Numbered from the stretch's first letter, positions 10,850 through 19,070 are shown. The stretch is 64,000 bases of DNA from Tractidigestivibacter montrealensis (GCF_024741235.1 NZ_JANSKA010000001.1:623133-687132), one strand, 5' to 3'. The notes: a model not told the origin generated them from the sequence alone. Program-made: numbers and translations.

Positions 10850-11902
10850 ATGGCCTCGCTCGACGCTAACACGCGCACGGCCAAGCGTCAGGTGGTAGGG
10901 CGCTTTGCGCCAACGCCTTCTGGCCGGATGCATCTGGGCAATGTCTTCTCGGCCCTTATGGCGTGGCTCGGTGCAAGAAGCGCAGGAGGGCGCATGGTCC
11001 TGCGGATAGAAGACCTCGACCCCAGGGCACAGGACCGCGAGGTTTCCCGCCTGCTGATGGATGACCTTCACTGGCTTGGATTGGACTGGGACGAGGGTCC
11101 CTACTTCCAAAGCGAGCGCGGAGAACTGTACTCGGAGGCAATCAAGCGCCTGGGCGAGCAGGGGCTCACCTACCCATGCTTCTGCACGCGTTCCGAGCTG
11201 CATGCCGCAACCGCGCCGCATGCCTCGGACGGCACCTATGTGTACCAGGGAACATGCAGAAACCTCTCGCCCGAGGAGGTTGCCAGAAAGGCCAGGCTGC
11301 GACCGCCCGCTACCAGGCTGCGCGTGCCAAGCGATGAGGACCCCGCGGGCATCATCTCCTTTGACGATGAGGTCTATGGCCACTGCTCCGAGGTGCTCGC
11401 GCGCGAGTGCGGAGACTTTCTGGTGCGCAGGAGCGACGGCGTGATTGCCTACCAGCTTGCAGTTGTTGTTGACGATGCACTTATGGGGGTAACGCAAGTA
11501 GTGCGTGGCCACGACCTTCTTGGGTCCGCAGCTCGTCAAATCTACCTGCAACGATTGCTCGGCTTTGAAGAACCCAACTACGCACACGTTCCCCTTCTCA
11601 TCGATCCGGACGGAAGGCGCCTCTCCAAGCGCGACCACGATCTTGACCTTGGCGTTATTCGCGACGGTGGTTTCTCTTCCCGGCGGGTTGTTGGGTTTCT
11701 CGCCTCGCTTGTGGGGCTTGCGGAGAAGGGCGAGGAAGTCTCGGCAGACGAGCTTGTGCCACGCTTCTCTTGGAATACGCTTCGCAATCACCGCGATGAC
11801 ATTGTGATGAAGCATGGAGGCTTTCCTCCCTCCAAGGACGTGCCGCGCATAAGAGATGGGGAACGGCTGAGGAACTTCCCAACTCGGAAAACTGGGTTGT
11901 GA
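10850..11902 (+). CDS. gluQ: Glutamyl-Q tRNA(Asp) synthetase
   Basis: 350 residues. Class I synthetase catalytic core lacking an anticodon-binding domain: HIGH-type motif PSGRMHLGN, ATP motif RLSKRDHD, and the family zinc site CFC...YQGTC. GluQ attaches glutamate to the queuosine base at position 34 of tRNA-Asp. The start is uncertain: ATG 10850 gives a normal-length N-terminus but lacks a good ribosome-binding site; ATG 10814 overlaps the GNAT stop by 8 bases and would allow coupling. The C-terminus runs into the tRNA-Ser promoter. It has a rather long tail after the SKR loop compared with the ~300-residue family norm. Confidence 0.88.
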   Translation: MASLDANTRTAKRQVVGRFAPTPSGRMHLGNVFSALMAWLGARSAGGRMVLRIEDLDPRAQDREVSRLLMDDLHWLGLDWDEGPYFQSERGELYSEAIKRLGEQGLTYPCFCTRSELHAATAPHASDGTYVYQGTCRNLSPEEVARKARLRPPATRLRVPSDEDPAGIISFDDEVYGHCSEVLARECGDFLVRRSDGVIAYQLAVVVDDALMGVTQVVRGHDLLGSAARQIYLQRLLGFEEPNYAHVPLLIDPDGRRLSKRDHDLDLGVIRDGGFSSRRVVGFLASLVGLAEKGEEVSADELVPRFSWNTLRNHRDDIVMKHGGFPPSKDVPRIRDGERLRNFPTRKTGL

Positions 11903-11926
11903 CAAGCCGGCTTTGTGGGGTATCAT
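11897..11926 (+). promoter_or_regulatory. Promoter for tRNA-Ser
   Basis: TTGTGA (11897-11902, with GTGACA overlapping) and TATCAT (11921-11926), spacer 16-18 bases, ending 17 bases before the tRNA. The -35 overlaps the stop codon of gluQ. Confidence 0.55.
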
Positions 11927-11943
11927 GCTTGGGCACAACGTTC

Positions 11944-12034
11944 GGAGAGCTGACCGAGAGGCCGAAGGTGCTCGCCTGCTAAGCGAGTATTCCCTCCAAG
12001 GGAATCTGGGGTTCGAATCCCCAGCTCTCCGCCA
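11944..12034 (+). tRNA. tRNA-Ser (GCU)
   Basis: Acceptor stem GGAGAGC / GCTCTCC, anticodon stem-loop CTCGC-CTGCTAA-GCGAG with anticodon GCT, a long variable arm (TTCCCTCCAAGGGAA), T loop GTTCGAATC and encoded CCA. The long variable arm and anticodon identify a type II serine tRNA reading AGC/AGU. Confidence 0.97.
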
Positions 12035-12096
12035 GAGAATTGACGTACGAGCTTGGCCCACAAGCAAGGGCCGTTAGTTTGGACGTGAGCATAGGG

Positions 12097-12130
12097 GACC
12101 GGAGGCGGCAGCGCCTTCGGTCTCTTTTTT
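12097..12130 (+). terminator. Terminator after tRNA-Ser
   Basis: Stem GACCGGAGGCG / CGCCTTCGGTC with a 4-base loop, followed by TCTTTTTT. Strong intrinsic terminator. Confidence 0.92.
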
Positions 12131-12183
12131 GCCGGCCACGGATGTGGCGGCTTTGCGACAAGTATGTGTGCAGAGAAAAGTTC

Positions 12184-12214
12184 TTGACTGGCGCCCGCAA
12201 TCGTGCCATATTAT
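12184..12214 (+). promoter_or_regulatory. Promoter for tRNA-Arg (ACG)
   Basis: TTGACT at 12184-12189 and TATTAT at 12209-12214 (spacer 19; a CATATT alternative gives 17), 10 bases before the tRNA. Confidence 0.65.
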
Positions 12215-12224
12215 CTAACCGCAC

Positions 12225-12301
12225 GCGCCGTTACCTCAGCTGGATAGAGGACCTGACTACGAATCAGGGCGTCATAGGTTCGAATCCTATACGGCGCACC
12301 A
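12225..12301 (+). tRNA. tRNA-Arg (ACG)
   Basis: Acceptor GCGCCGT / ACGGCGC, D arm CTCAGCTGGATAGAG, anticodon stem-loop CCTGA-CTACGAA-TCAGG with anticodon ACG (wobble inosine expected), T loop GTTCGAATC and encoded CCA. Reads CGU/CGC/CGA. Confidence 0.97.
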
Positions 12302-12310
12302 TGAACGCGC

Positions 12311-12344
12311 AGGCCAGACGATTTTTTCTCGTCTGGCCTTTTTC
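12311..12344 (+). terminator. Terminator after tRNA-Arg
   Basis: Stem AGGCCAGACG / CGTCTGGCCT followed by TTTTTC, ten bases after the tRNA. Confidence 0.92.
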
Positions 12345-12357
12345 TTATCCGATAAGC

Positions 12358-12759
12358 CTAAATCTCCTCTACTGCGGGCCGATACGTCACGCCCGTGGCG
12401 GGTCCTAGCGCCTGATACGAGTACGGCACGCCCTTGGCATCGCAAAGATCCATAAGGTCGACGAGGGCATGCCTGCCACCCTGGAAGAACGAGCCAAGAT
12501 GGGTTCTTATCTCCCCTTCTGCTTTGGCGCCATTTCCCAGAAGCTGGTCAAGTCCGTCCATGGCCTCTGGCGAGAAGACAACACGTACCTTATGCGAGGA
12601 CTCCCCATACGCTACGCTTGCGGAGGGGCCGCTAACCTCCTCGCTTACCATGAGGGACCCGTCCTCGGCGTAGCCGGACGTGACCACGGAGACATCCCCA
12701 AGCCGCTCCTCGCGGGCGACAACCTGCATCCCGTTCTTCTGCTTGTCCTTCGCTGTCAT
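12358..12759 (-). CDS. Hypothetical protein, possibly DNA-damage regulated
   Basis: 133 residues, no family recognised. The ATG has a strong GGGGAGG upstream at 8 bases. The protein is soluble in appearance, with no signal peptide or membrane helix; the middle (VRVVFSPEAMDGLDQLL and LGSFFQGGRHALVDLMDLCD) looks folded and helical, while the C-terminal part is Pro/Gly/Tyr-rich. A perfect 12-bp LexA-like palindrome lies 64 bases upstream of the start, near a weak promoter (TTCGCA, 18 bases, TAGACT), so the gene could be part of the SOS response. It stands alone between tRNA-Arg and a divergent patatin gene. Confidence 0.7.
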   Translation of the reverse strand: MTAKDKQKNGMQVVAREERLGDVSVVTSGYAEDGSLMVSEEVSGPSASVAYGESSHKVRVVFSPEAMDGLDQLLGNGAKAEGEIRTHLGSFFQGGRHALVDLMDLCDAKGVPYSYQALGPATGVTYRPAVEEI

Positions 12760-12822
12760 TTTTTGCCCCTCCCCTTTGGATTGTGTGTTTCACTCAGTCT
12801 ACCTTATTGGCGCCAAGAATGC

Positions 12823-12834
12823 GAACATATGTTC
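12823..12834. promoter_or_regulatory. LexA-like (SOS) box
   Basis: Perfect palindrome GAACATATGTTC within GCGAACATATGTTCTT, matching the Gram-positive SOS box CGAAC-N4-GTTCG at 9 of the 10 defined positions. It lies between divergent genes, 64 bases from the 133-residue gene on the minus strand and 113 bases from the patatin gene. Confidence 0.6.
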
Positions 12835-12946
12835 TTATCTGTCATTCACCGGCAATTCTCTTCGGCGAGCGGCATGCACCCAAGGCTACAGAGGGCGTTT
12901 TCTCCGGGTACCTTAGAACGTGGTTGTCTTGGGGACGGAGGAATGC

Positions 12947-13900
12947 ATGAGCAAGGTCGACGGAGTGGGCGTTGCGTTCTGCGGTGGCGGCTTCCGCTCG
13001 TATGCTGAAGTCGCAGTTGTCGAGGTTCTGGCTCGGGAGGGCATCAACATTGGCGCAGTTGCGGGCACATCGATGGGCTCGCTTGTCGCCGCCCTCGTCG
13101 GGGCGGGCCTCTCGCCCGAGCGCGTCGCTGAGCTGCTGGTAGAGCTGGATCGCCGGGTTGTGGAGACGGGCACCCTCAAGAACCTGCGCCTGCGCGTGAT
13201 CAACATGGTGACCTCGAACGGCATCGTCGAATCAGAAAAGATGCAGGAGCTTGCCCGCGGCGTCCTTGGCGAGGCGGGCATCCACACCTTTGCAGACTTC
13301 ATCATGCCGGTCGCCATGCCTGCCGTGGACATTGTCTCGGGAGAGCTCACAGTGTTCACAAACGACCCAGAGCTCTTCAAGAGCACGGGTGCCGGCTGGA
13401 CCTGTGTCTCGGGTGACGACCTTGACGTGGCAAGCTGCGCCTGTGCCTCGGCCTCATACCCCCTGGTCATCGCGCCAACCACCTACAGAGGCAACGTCTA
13501 CATGGACGGCGGCTGCCGCATGAACCTCCCCACGCCACTGTTCGACAGAAACTCTGTGGACGCGGTGGTGGGCGTGGGGATGATTCGCCAGCTCGAGCCT
13601 CTCAACGATCTCAAGCCGCTTGCCATCGCGCAGAGGACCATGTCGTGCGGCGCAAACCAGCTCGACCGCCTGCACGCGCAGGCCGCCGACATCTACGTCA
13701 ACCTGCCCGTCTCGGGCGCAGACGCCTTCCAGGCGGGAACCGGCCAGCAGGTCATCGAGGAGGCGCGTGAGATGCTCCGCGCCAATCCGGTTGACTGGAG
13801 CCCCGCGCGTCCCAGCGCCTTCTCGGCCATGCGACGCGCCGCCGTCGACGCAATCGCCAACATGGTCCGCGGGTGGCAGAGCTCGCAGCAGAACTCTTAG
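12947..13900 (+). CDS. Patatin-like phospholipase
   Basis: 317 residues starting at an ATG with GGAGG five bases upstream. It carries the patatin catalytic features: oxyanion-hole loop FCGGGFRSY (about residues 11-19), nucleophile motif GTSMGS (about 40-45), and the dyad aspartate in YMDGGCRMNLP (about 187). No signal peptide, so it is probably a cytosolic or membrane-associated lipid acyl hydrolase of the RssA/YlbK type. It is a single gene; downstream lie a hairpin and a palindromic repeat shared with serS, whose orientation is convergent. Confidence 0.9.
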   Translation: MSKVDGVGVAFCGGGFRSYAEVAVVEVLAREGINIGAVAGTSMGSLVAALVGAGLSPERVAELLVELDRRVVETGTLKNLRLRVINMVTSNGIVESEKMQELARGVLGEAGIHTFADFIMPVAMPAVDIVSGELTVFTNDPELFKSTGAGWTCVSGDDLDVASCACASASYPLVIAPTTYRGNVYMDGGCRMNLPTPLFDRNSVDAVVGVGMIRQLEPLNDLKPLAIAQRTMSCGANQLDRLHAQAADIYVNLPVSGADAFQAGTGQQVIEEAREMLRANPVDWSPARPSAFSAMRRAAVDAIANMVRGWQSSQQNS

Positions 13901-13924
13901 CGCGCTCAACTCATCCGCGCACAA

Positions 13925-13956
13925 AAGAGGGGGTGCCGCCACCAGACGACACCCCC
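13925..13956 (-). terminator. Terminator after serS (and possibly the patatin gene)
   Basis: Stem GGGGGTG / CACCCCC (13929-13935 with 13950-13956). On the minus strand it is followed by TCTTTTGT, so it best fits termination of serS; on the plus strand the tail is not T-rich. Confidence 0.7.
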
Positions 13957-13958
13957 TA

Positions 13959-13989
13959 ATGAGACAAAGGGACTGTCCCTTTGTCTCAT
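13959..13989. repeat. 31-bp perfect palindrome plus partial third arm
   Basis: ATGAGACAAAGGGAC, one T, then its exact complement: 15-bp arms with no mismatch. A further half arm TTTGTCTCATG follows at 13991-14001 and supplies the TGA stop codon of serS on the minus strand. From memory, palindromes of the GAGACAAAGGGAC type recur as dispersed repeats in many Gram-positive genomes. It may act as a transcript-end stabiliser or bidirectional stop between the convergent patatin and serS genes. Confidence 0.8.
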
Positions 13990-13997
13990 GCTTTGTC

Positions 13998-15284
13998 TCA
14001 TGCGAGGGGCTTGATGACTTCCATGTCACGCATGTAGGGACGCAGGACCTCGGGCACCGTGATGGAGCCGTCGGCGTTCTGGTAGTTCTCCATGATGGCA
14101 GCCATGGTGCGGCCAACCGCAAGGCCGGAGCCGTTGAGCGTGTGGACCAGGCGCGTGCCCTTGAACTCCGCAGGGTCCTTGTAGCGGATGTCCGCGCGGC
14201 GTGCCTGGAAGTCCCAGCAGTTGGAGCAGGAGGAGATTTCCTTGTAATTGTTGTAGCTGGGCAGCCAGACCTCGAGGTCGTAGCACTTGGTGGCCGAGAA
14301 GCCAATGTCACCGGTGCAGAGCGTGACCACGTGATAGGGCAGGCCAAGGAGCTGCAGACACCTCTCGGCCTCGGCGACCATGCTCTCGAGCTGGTTCATC
14401 GAGTCCTCGGGCTTGGCGAACTTGACCATCTCGACCTTGTCGAACTCGTGAACGCGGATGATGCCACGCGTGTCGCGGCCGGCAGAGCCAGCCTCCTCGC
14501 GGAAGCAGGGCGTGAAGGCGGTGTACCAGAGCGGCAGCTTGTCACCGTCGAGAATCTCGTCCCTGTGAATGTTGGTGAGCATGACCTCAGCCGTGGGGAT
14601 AAGGTACATGCCGCCGCTCACGTGGTAGAGGTCCTCGTCGAACTTGGGCAGCTGACCCGTGCCAAAGAGGGAGTCGTAGTTGGTGATGACAGGCGGCCAC
14701 CATTCGGTGAAGCCGGCCTTCACGTGCGTATCGATAAAGAAGTTGATGAGCGCGCGCTCCATGAGGGCGCCCGCGCCACCAAGCAGGTAGAAGCGCGTGC
14801 CGGCAAGCTTGATGCCGCGCTCGAAGTCGATCATGCCAGTGGAGGGGCCAAGGTCCCAGTGCGCCTTGGGCTCGAAGTCGAACTGCGTGGGCTCGCCCCA
14901 GCGACGGACCTCGGGATTGTCGGAGTCGTCGACGCCATACGGCACGGACTCGTGCGGGATGTTGGGGATGGCAGCAACCAGGTCAAACAGGTCCTTCTCG
15001 ACCTTGGTGCGCTTGTCGTTAAGCTCGGCGATGCGGTCCTTGCTGGCCGCGACCTTGGCCTTCGCAGCCTCAGCCTCCTCCTTCTTGCCCTCGCGCATGA
15101 GCTGGCCCACCTGCTTGGAGATGGAGTTGCGGTCTGCCTGAAGCTGCTCAACCTCGGCGATGACCGAGCGACGCTCCTCGTCAAGCTCGAAGAAGCGCTC
15201 GCGATCCCAATGCGCGTTCTGGCGAGAGGCGCAGGACTTGTCTACGAGGTCTGGATTCTCTCGCACGAACTTAATGTCGAGCAT
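13998..15284 (-). CDS. serS: Seryl-tRNA synthetase
   Basis: 428 residues, the normal length. The start MLDIKFVRENPD is the typical SerRS N-terminus, with AGGGAG upstream; an upstream extension of the frame is not supported. The N-terminal ~100 residues form the charged long coiled-coil arm that grips the variable arm of tRNA-Ser. Class II motifs follow: motif 2 FREEAGSAGRDTRGIIRVHEF (shortened here to FREEAGSAGRDTRG) and motif 3 NGSGLAVGRTMAAIMENYQ. It charges tRNA-Ser and the selenocysteine tRNA. No T-box leader is visible upstream. The stop codon is formed by a dispersed repeat copy. Confidence 0.97.
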   Translation of the reverse strand: MLDIKFVRENPDLVDKSCASRQNAHWDRERFFELDEERRSVIAEVEQLQADRNSISKQVGQLMREGKKEEAEAAKAKVAASKDRIAELNDKRTKVEKDLFDLVAAIPNIPHESVPYGVDDSDNPEVRRWGEPTQFDFEPKAHWDLGPSTGMIDFERGIKLAGTRFYLLGGAGALMERALINFFIDTHVKAGFTEWWPPVITNYDSLFGTGQLPKFDEDLYHVSGGMYLIPTAEVMLTNIHRDEILDGDKLPLWYTAFTPCFREEAGSAGRDTRGIIRVHEFDKVEMVKFAKPEDSMNQLESMVAEAERCLQLLGLPYHVVTLCTGDIGFSATKCYDLEVWLPSYNNYKEISSCSNCWDFQARRADIRYKDPAEFKGTRLVHTLNGSGLAVGRTMAAIMENYQNADGSITVPEVLRPYMRDMEVIKPLA

Positions 15285-15431
15285 GTGTGAACTCCCTTGC
15301 GTATGTGCGACGATATGCCGCAGCGATGTCCGGCGCGCCAAAGCCGCTACTGTGGCTCGGCGGCGCTCCAAGTATATACTTGTGCGGTATCCGTTGGCCC
15401 CTTGCGGGCCCAAAGCCCGGGAGGCTTACGT

Positions 15432-15629
15432 ATGGACTTCTTCACCTGGCTCTTCAGCGATAGGACCGGCGTGGTGTGCCTCGTGATTGGCGGCATGCTG
15501 GTATGCCTGCTCATCTCGTTTGTCCTTGAGCGCCGCACGCGCAAGGAGTACTACAACCACGAGAAGTCCGACGACGACTGGGACCTCTTTGACGACGATG
15601 AGGATGAGGACGAGGACGCTGACAAGTAG
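15432..15629 (+). CDS. Small single-pass membrane protein with acidic tail
   Basis: 65 residues, ATG preceded by GGGAGG at 7 bases. One transmembrane helix (about residues 13-31, VVCLVIGGMLVCLLISFVL) is followed by a basic stretch ERRTRKEYY and a strongly acidic C-terminus of Asp/Glu ending EDEDADK. It probably sits in the membrane with the acidic tail in the cytosol. It is divergent from serS and followed by its own small terminator. No known function; many Coriobacteriia-type genomes have short membrane proteins of this form, but I do not assign a family. Confidence 0.75.
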   Translation: MDFFTWLFSDRTGVVCLVIGGMLVCLLISFVLERRTRKEYYNHEKSDDDWDLFDDDEDEDEDADK

Positions 15630-15677
15630 CCTCATGGGGCAATGGGGCCGAGAAGAACGGCGGCGCCGGAGCAGCGG

Positions 15678-15695
15678 GCGACGGTGTCGCTTTTT
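15678..15695 (+). terminator. Short terminator after the 65-residue gene
   Basis: Stem GCGAC / GTCGC with GGT loop followed by TTTTT. Small but with a proper T-run. Confidence 0.65.
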
Positions 15696-15771
15696 CTGCG
15701 AGGTATGTACCGCCCGCTTGGGCGATATTTCGTCGCCGGAAGGCGCGTTTCTGATTCGCGCCGGACGATGA

Positions 15772-15811
15772 TAAAAAGAACCCCTCCGATGGAAACCAGC
15801 AGAGGGGCTCT
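15772..15811 (-). terminator. Terminator after tRNA-Leu
   Basis: Minus-strand stem GAGCCCCTC / GAGGGGTTC followed by TTTTTAT, just past the tRNA 3' end. Confidence 0.9.
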
Positions 15812-15820
15812 AGCATTTTA

Positions 15821-15907
15821 TGGTGCGGGCGAAAGGACTTGAACCTTCATGAGATTGCTCTCATACGGACCTGAACCGTACGCGTCTGCCAATTCCGCCA
15901 CGCCCGC
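15821..15907 (-). tRNA. tRNA-Leu (CAG)
   Basis: Acceptor GCGGGCG / CGCCCGC, D arm with GGCGGAATTGGCAGACGC, anticodon stem-loop TACGG-TTCAGGT-CCGTA with anticodon CAG, long variable arm typical of leucine tRNA, T loop GTTCAAGTC and encoded CCA. Reads CUG. Confidence 0.96.
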
Positions 15908-15917
15908 GTGCTGGGAT

Positions 15918-15946
15918 ATATTACAGCATCCAGCCGAAAATGCCAA
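15918..15946 (-). promoter_or_regulatory. Promoter for tRNA-Leu
   Basis: On the minus strand TTGGCA, a 17-base spacer, then TAATAT, ending 10 bases before the tRNA. Close to the sigma-70 consensus. Confidence 0.75.
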
Positions 15947-16099
15947 CAGAAGTTTGACGAAAGTCTGGGTTAGCAGGACCTTCGGCTGCGTCCAATGGCC
16001 ACATACAAGCGCCCCAAAGACTGCAGCCCAACTCGATTAGGTAGAATGGGCTCATCACGGCCAGAAAACCAAGCCACAAACGCACAACGAGGAGTCGCC

Positions 16100-17887
16100 G
16101 TGGGCAGCACCAACCCCACACAGAGCGCCGTACGACCGGTCAGGCCCGGCTCGCACGCCATCCCCGAGGAGACCCTCCTCGGGCGCTACCGCGTGCTCGC
16201 ACGACGCGGCGCGGGTGGCTTTGGCACCGTGTGCACCTGCTGGGACACGCGCCTGCAGCGTCGCGTAGCGATCAAGCGCATACCCCTGCTAGCCACAGAG
16301 GATGCGGACGGCATCTCCGCATCCACGGCTGACGAGGCCCTTGCCGAGGCCCGCACGGCCTGCCTTCTCGCCCACCCCAACATTGTGACGGTCTACGACT
16401 TCGAGACCGACGGCACCTACGCGTACCTGGTCATGGAGTACGTCGACGGCCTCAACCTAGCCGAGCTGCTGGCCCGCGTGGAGGACGGCGTCCTCACGCA
16501 CGATGAGTGCGCGCACGTGCTGCGCTCGGTGGCGGCCGCACTCACGTACGCACATGAGAACGGCGTGCTTCACCTGGACATCAAGCCCACAAACATCATG
16601 ATTGACCGCCAAGGCACCGTGAAGCTGGCGGACTTTGGCATGGCAACGCTCGCTTCGGCAGCTGGCTACGGCGGCGCGCGCGGCGGCACCGTGGGCTATA
16701 TGCCACCCGAGCAGATTCAGGGGCTTCTCGTCGACGAGCGCACGGATGTCTTCTCTCTTGCAGTCGTGACCTGGCAGGCGCTTACGGGGAGAAGTCCGTT
16801 TGCCTCTGCCACGCCCAAGGGCTCGCTCGATGCCATTATCCGCGGCCCCAAGCCGCCAATATCCAAACTTGATCCCGACCTCGCACCGGAAGCCGAAGCG
16901 GCCCTGCTCCACGCCCTGTCCCCCACCGCAGCGGAGCGGACTTCTTCCGTCAGGGGGTTTGCGCGCGGCATTTTTCCCGCGTTGGGCGACGGAGCCGAAG
17001 GCGCAAAGTCGCTGCGCGAGCTGGTTGACCAGTCCGAGAACGACGACCCCTCGGTTGCCGCCGAGCCCTCCGACCTGCCCGCGCACGTGCGGCTGCCCTG
17101 GCTTGCCCCAGCGCTTGAGCGGGCGGCGTCTGCCGTGTGCACCTTCTTTGCGATGTACGCCACGCTACCCGCGCTGCCTGGTACCACGGGAGCGTTTTCG
17201 CTGATAGGCGCCCTTGTCTCTGCAGCGGCGTGTGCCGCCTGGCCACCCATTGGCTCGGCACTTGCCGGCGTTGCCCTGGTAGTTGCCTTTGCGACGGCAA
17301 ACGTCACATCGATGTCGTTCCCGCTTGCCCTGGCGGTTGCGGTGTGCCTTGCAACATGGTGGGTTACCTGCGGACGCACCGACCACGTATCCACAGCGGC
17401 GGTGCTTGCCCCGGCATGCCTCAACTCCCCTGCGGCGGGAGTAGCGTTGGCAGGCTATGGCATGGATCCGCTGCCCGCAGCCGCCACGGGTGCCGCGGGC
17501 GCGCTCCTCTCGCTTCTGGCGAGCACAGCGGCCTCCAGCGGATTCTCGGCACAGACCACCATCGCGACGCTGGCAATCCTGCTTGCAAGCCCCGCTACCT
17601 GGGTCATTGTTGCGGGATGTGGCATCTCGGCGCTCATCGCCTCTGCCGTGGCAATGCGGGGAAGCGTTGCCTCGGGCATTGTTGGCCAGGTGCTGGGCGC
17701 CACTTCCATCATCTTGTTTTGGCTTCTCGCCGGCAGAATGGAATCTAGCGGATATTGGTTTGGCCGTATATTGGACGGCTGTGGCCTTGCTGTATTCTTG
17801 AGTCTGTTTTTGTGTGTAGAAACCGTCCTGAGAGGTCCTTTAAGCGGGGACCAGGAAGGCGAGGATTCAGATGAGCTTTCTCAGTGA
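16100..17887 (+). CDS. PknA-like membrane Ser/Thr protein kinase
   Basis: 595 residues from a GTG with GAGGAG five bases upstream; an earlier ATG (16046) lies inside a TAGAAT promoter-like sequence. Kinase domain about residues 25-285: glycine loop RRGAGGFGTV, catalytic Lys in VAIKRI, HLDIKPTN in the catalytic loop, DFGMA and the TVGYMPPEQ activation segment. The HRD arginine is leucine here, so it is not an RD kinase. The C-terminal 270 residues carry several hydrophobic helices (about 8), unlike single-pass PknA. It is the first gene of the six-gene envelope-control operon and overlaps fhaA by 17 bases. Likely targets are the FHA proteins and cell-wall machinery. Confidence 0.85.
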   Translation: MGSTNPTQSAVRPVRPGSHAIPEETLLGRYRVLARRGAGGFGTVCTCWDTRLQRRVAIKRIPLLATEDADGISASTADEALAEARTACLLAHPNIVTVYDFETDGTYAYLVMEYVDGLNLAELLARVEDGVLTHDECAHVLRSVAAALTYAHENGVLHLDIKPTNIMIDRQGTVKLADFGMATLASAAGYGGARGGTVGYMPPEQIQGLLVDERTDVFSLAVVTWQALTGRSPFASATPKGSLDAIIRGPKPPISKLDPDLAPEAEAALLHALSPTAAERTSSVRGFARGIFPALGDGAEGAKSLRELVDQSENDDPSVAAEPSDLPAHVRLPWLAPALERAASAVCTFFAMYATLPALPGTTGAFSLIGALVSAAACAAWPPIGSALAGVALVVAFATANVTSMSFPLALAVAVCLATWWVTCGRTDHVSTAAVLAPACLNSPAAGVALAGYGMDPLPAAATGAAGALLSLLASTAASSGFSAQTTIATLAILLASPATWVIVAGCGISALIASAVAMRGSVASGIVGQVLGATSIILFWLLAGRMESSGYWFGRILDGCGLAVFLSLFLCVETVLRGPLSGDQEGEDSDELSQ

Positions 17888-19067
17888 TTTTGAGGGCCGA
17901 ATTAGCTCGGTCTTCGAGTCTGCCCCACAGGGCTATGCAGAGCCGTTCTCGTTCAAGAAGCTCGCAAAGCATGCCGCCCGCAAGATGGAGAGCGAGACGT
18001 ACCGCATAGATGGCGTGGATACCGCACCCGCTCTCTACACGGTGTTGGTGTCGGCCGAGGACGACTCTCTCATGCGCCCGCTCTACGAGCGCATTGACTA
18101 CGAACTTGGCGAATTTATCTCCGAGTCCGCCAACAAGAAGGGCTACGCCCTGGTTGGCAGGCCGCTCGTACGCTTCATGGTGGATGAGACCCTCAAATCC
18201 GGCAAGTTCTACGTCGACGCCGAGAACGTCAACGAGCAGACCCTTTCCCGTCTTCGCGAGGAGGAGCGCGCATTTCTCGGCGGCAACTCCAGCGTGGGTG
18301 GCGCGGCGGCCATTGGCAAGCCCCGCCGTCCGTCCGCAGGCCATCTCAACCCCATCCCGCAGCCCGTGGCGCCCGCCCCTGCCCCCCAGGCAGCCCCCAG
18401 TGGAACCGACGCTGGGCTGGACGTTATGCCCATGGACTACGTCGAGCCCGCTGGTGGCGTGATTCCCGCAGTGGCCTCGCCCTCCTCTTCCACGCCTATG
18501 CCGGTGCCCTACGTGGACGCTAGCCCCTCGCAGGTTGTGGCACCCGTGGCCGTGCCGGTTTCGACTCCCGCCGCCGGCGTGCAGCCGGTGGTCCAGCCCG
18601 TCTCCCCGGCCCTCCAGCAGCAGGCTCAGGCAGTCGTGGATGCAATGCCCCATCCGGCCGGCTTCCCAACGCCCGCGCCTCAGCAGCAGGCCCCGCGTCA
18701 GGCGCCTAGGACGGTGCCCGACACGCGCCGACGCAACATCCCCGCGAATACCGCCGTGCCTCAGCAGGTCGTAACGCGCCCTGCCAGCTGCATGCTCATC
18801 GACCGCCAGAGCGGTCGCACCTACGCTGCCCAGGCACCCTCGTGCCTCATTGGACGCGAGCGCTCGCAGTGCGGCATCTACCTGCGCGATCCCAACGTCT
18901 CGCGCCGCCACGCCGAGCTCTCCTATGACGGGAGCAACTGGCACATCGTTGACCTCAACTCCACCAACGGCACGCTCGTCAACGATGTCGACGTGGACGA
19001 GTGCGTCCTTCGCGACGGTGACCTCATCACCGTTGGCCTCGTGAACCTCGAGTTCAGGGAGAGCTAG
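17871..19067 (+). CDS. fhaA: FhaA-like protein (DUF3662 + FHA)
   Basis: 398 residues. The N-terminal ~115 residues match the FhaA_N/DUF3662 type (MSFLSDFEGRISSVFESA start, PLYERIDYELGEFI). A long Pro/Ala/Gln-rich linker (about 150-300) is followed by a C-terminal FHA domain (about 310-398) with the phosphothreonine-binding pattern IGRERSQCGIYL, SRRHAEL and STNGTLVN. FHA domains bind Thr-phosphorylated partners; in mycobacteria FhaA binds PknB-phosphorylated MviN. The ATG overlaps the kinase gene. It is expected to sit on the inner face of the membrane as an adaptor in peptidoglycan regulation. Confidence 0.9.
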   Translation: MSFLSDFEGRISSVFESAPQGYAEPFSFKKLAKHAARKMESETYRIDGVDTAPALYTVLVSAEDDSLMRPLYERIDYELGEFISESANKKGYALVGRPLVRFMVDETLKSGKFYVDAENVNEQTLSRLREEERAFLGGNSSVGGAAAIGKPRRPSAGHLNPIPQPVAPAPAPQAAPSGTDAGLDVMPMDYVEPAGGVIPAVASPSSSTPMPVPYVDASPSQVVAPVAVPVSTPAAGVQPVVQPVSPALQQQAQAVVDAMPHPAGFPTPAPQQQAPRQAPRTVPDTRRRNIPANTAVPQQVVTRPASCMLIDRQSGRTYAAQAPSCLIGRERSQCGIYLRDPNVSRRHAELSYDGSNWHIVDLNSTNGTLVNDVDVDECVLRDGDLITVGLVNLEFRES

Positions 19068-19070
19068 GCC

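Noticed and set aside
15285-15431. T-box leader for serS
   Set aside because: The region is short and lacks the T-box and specifier-loop features.
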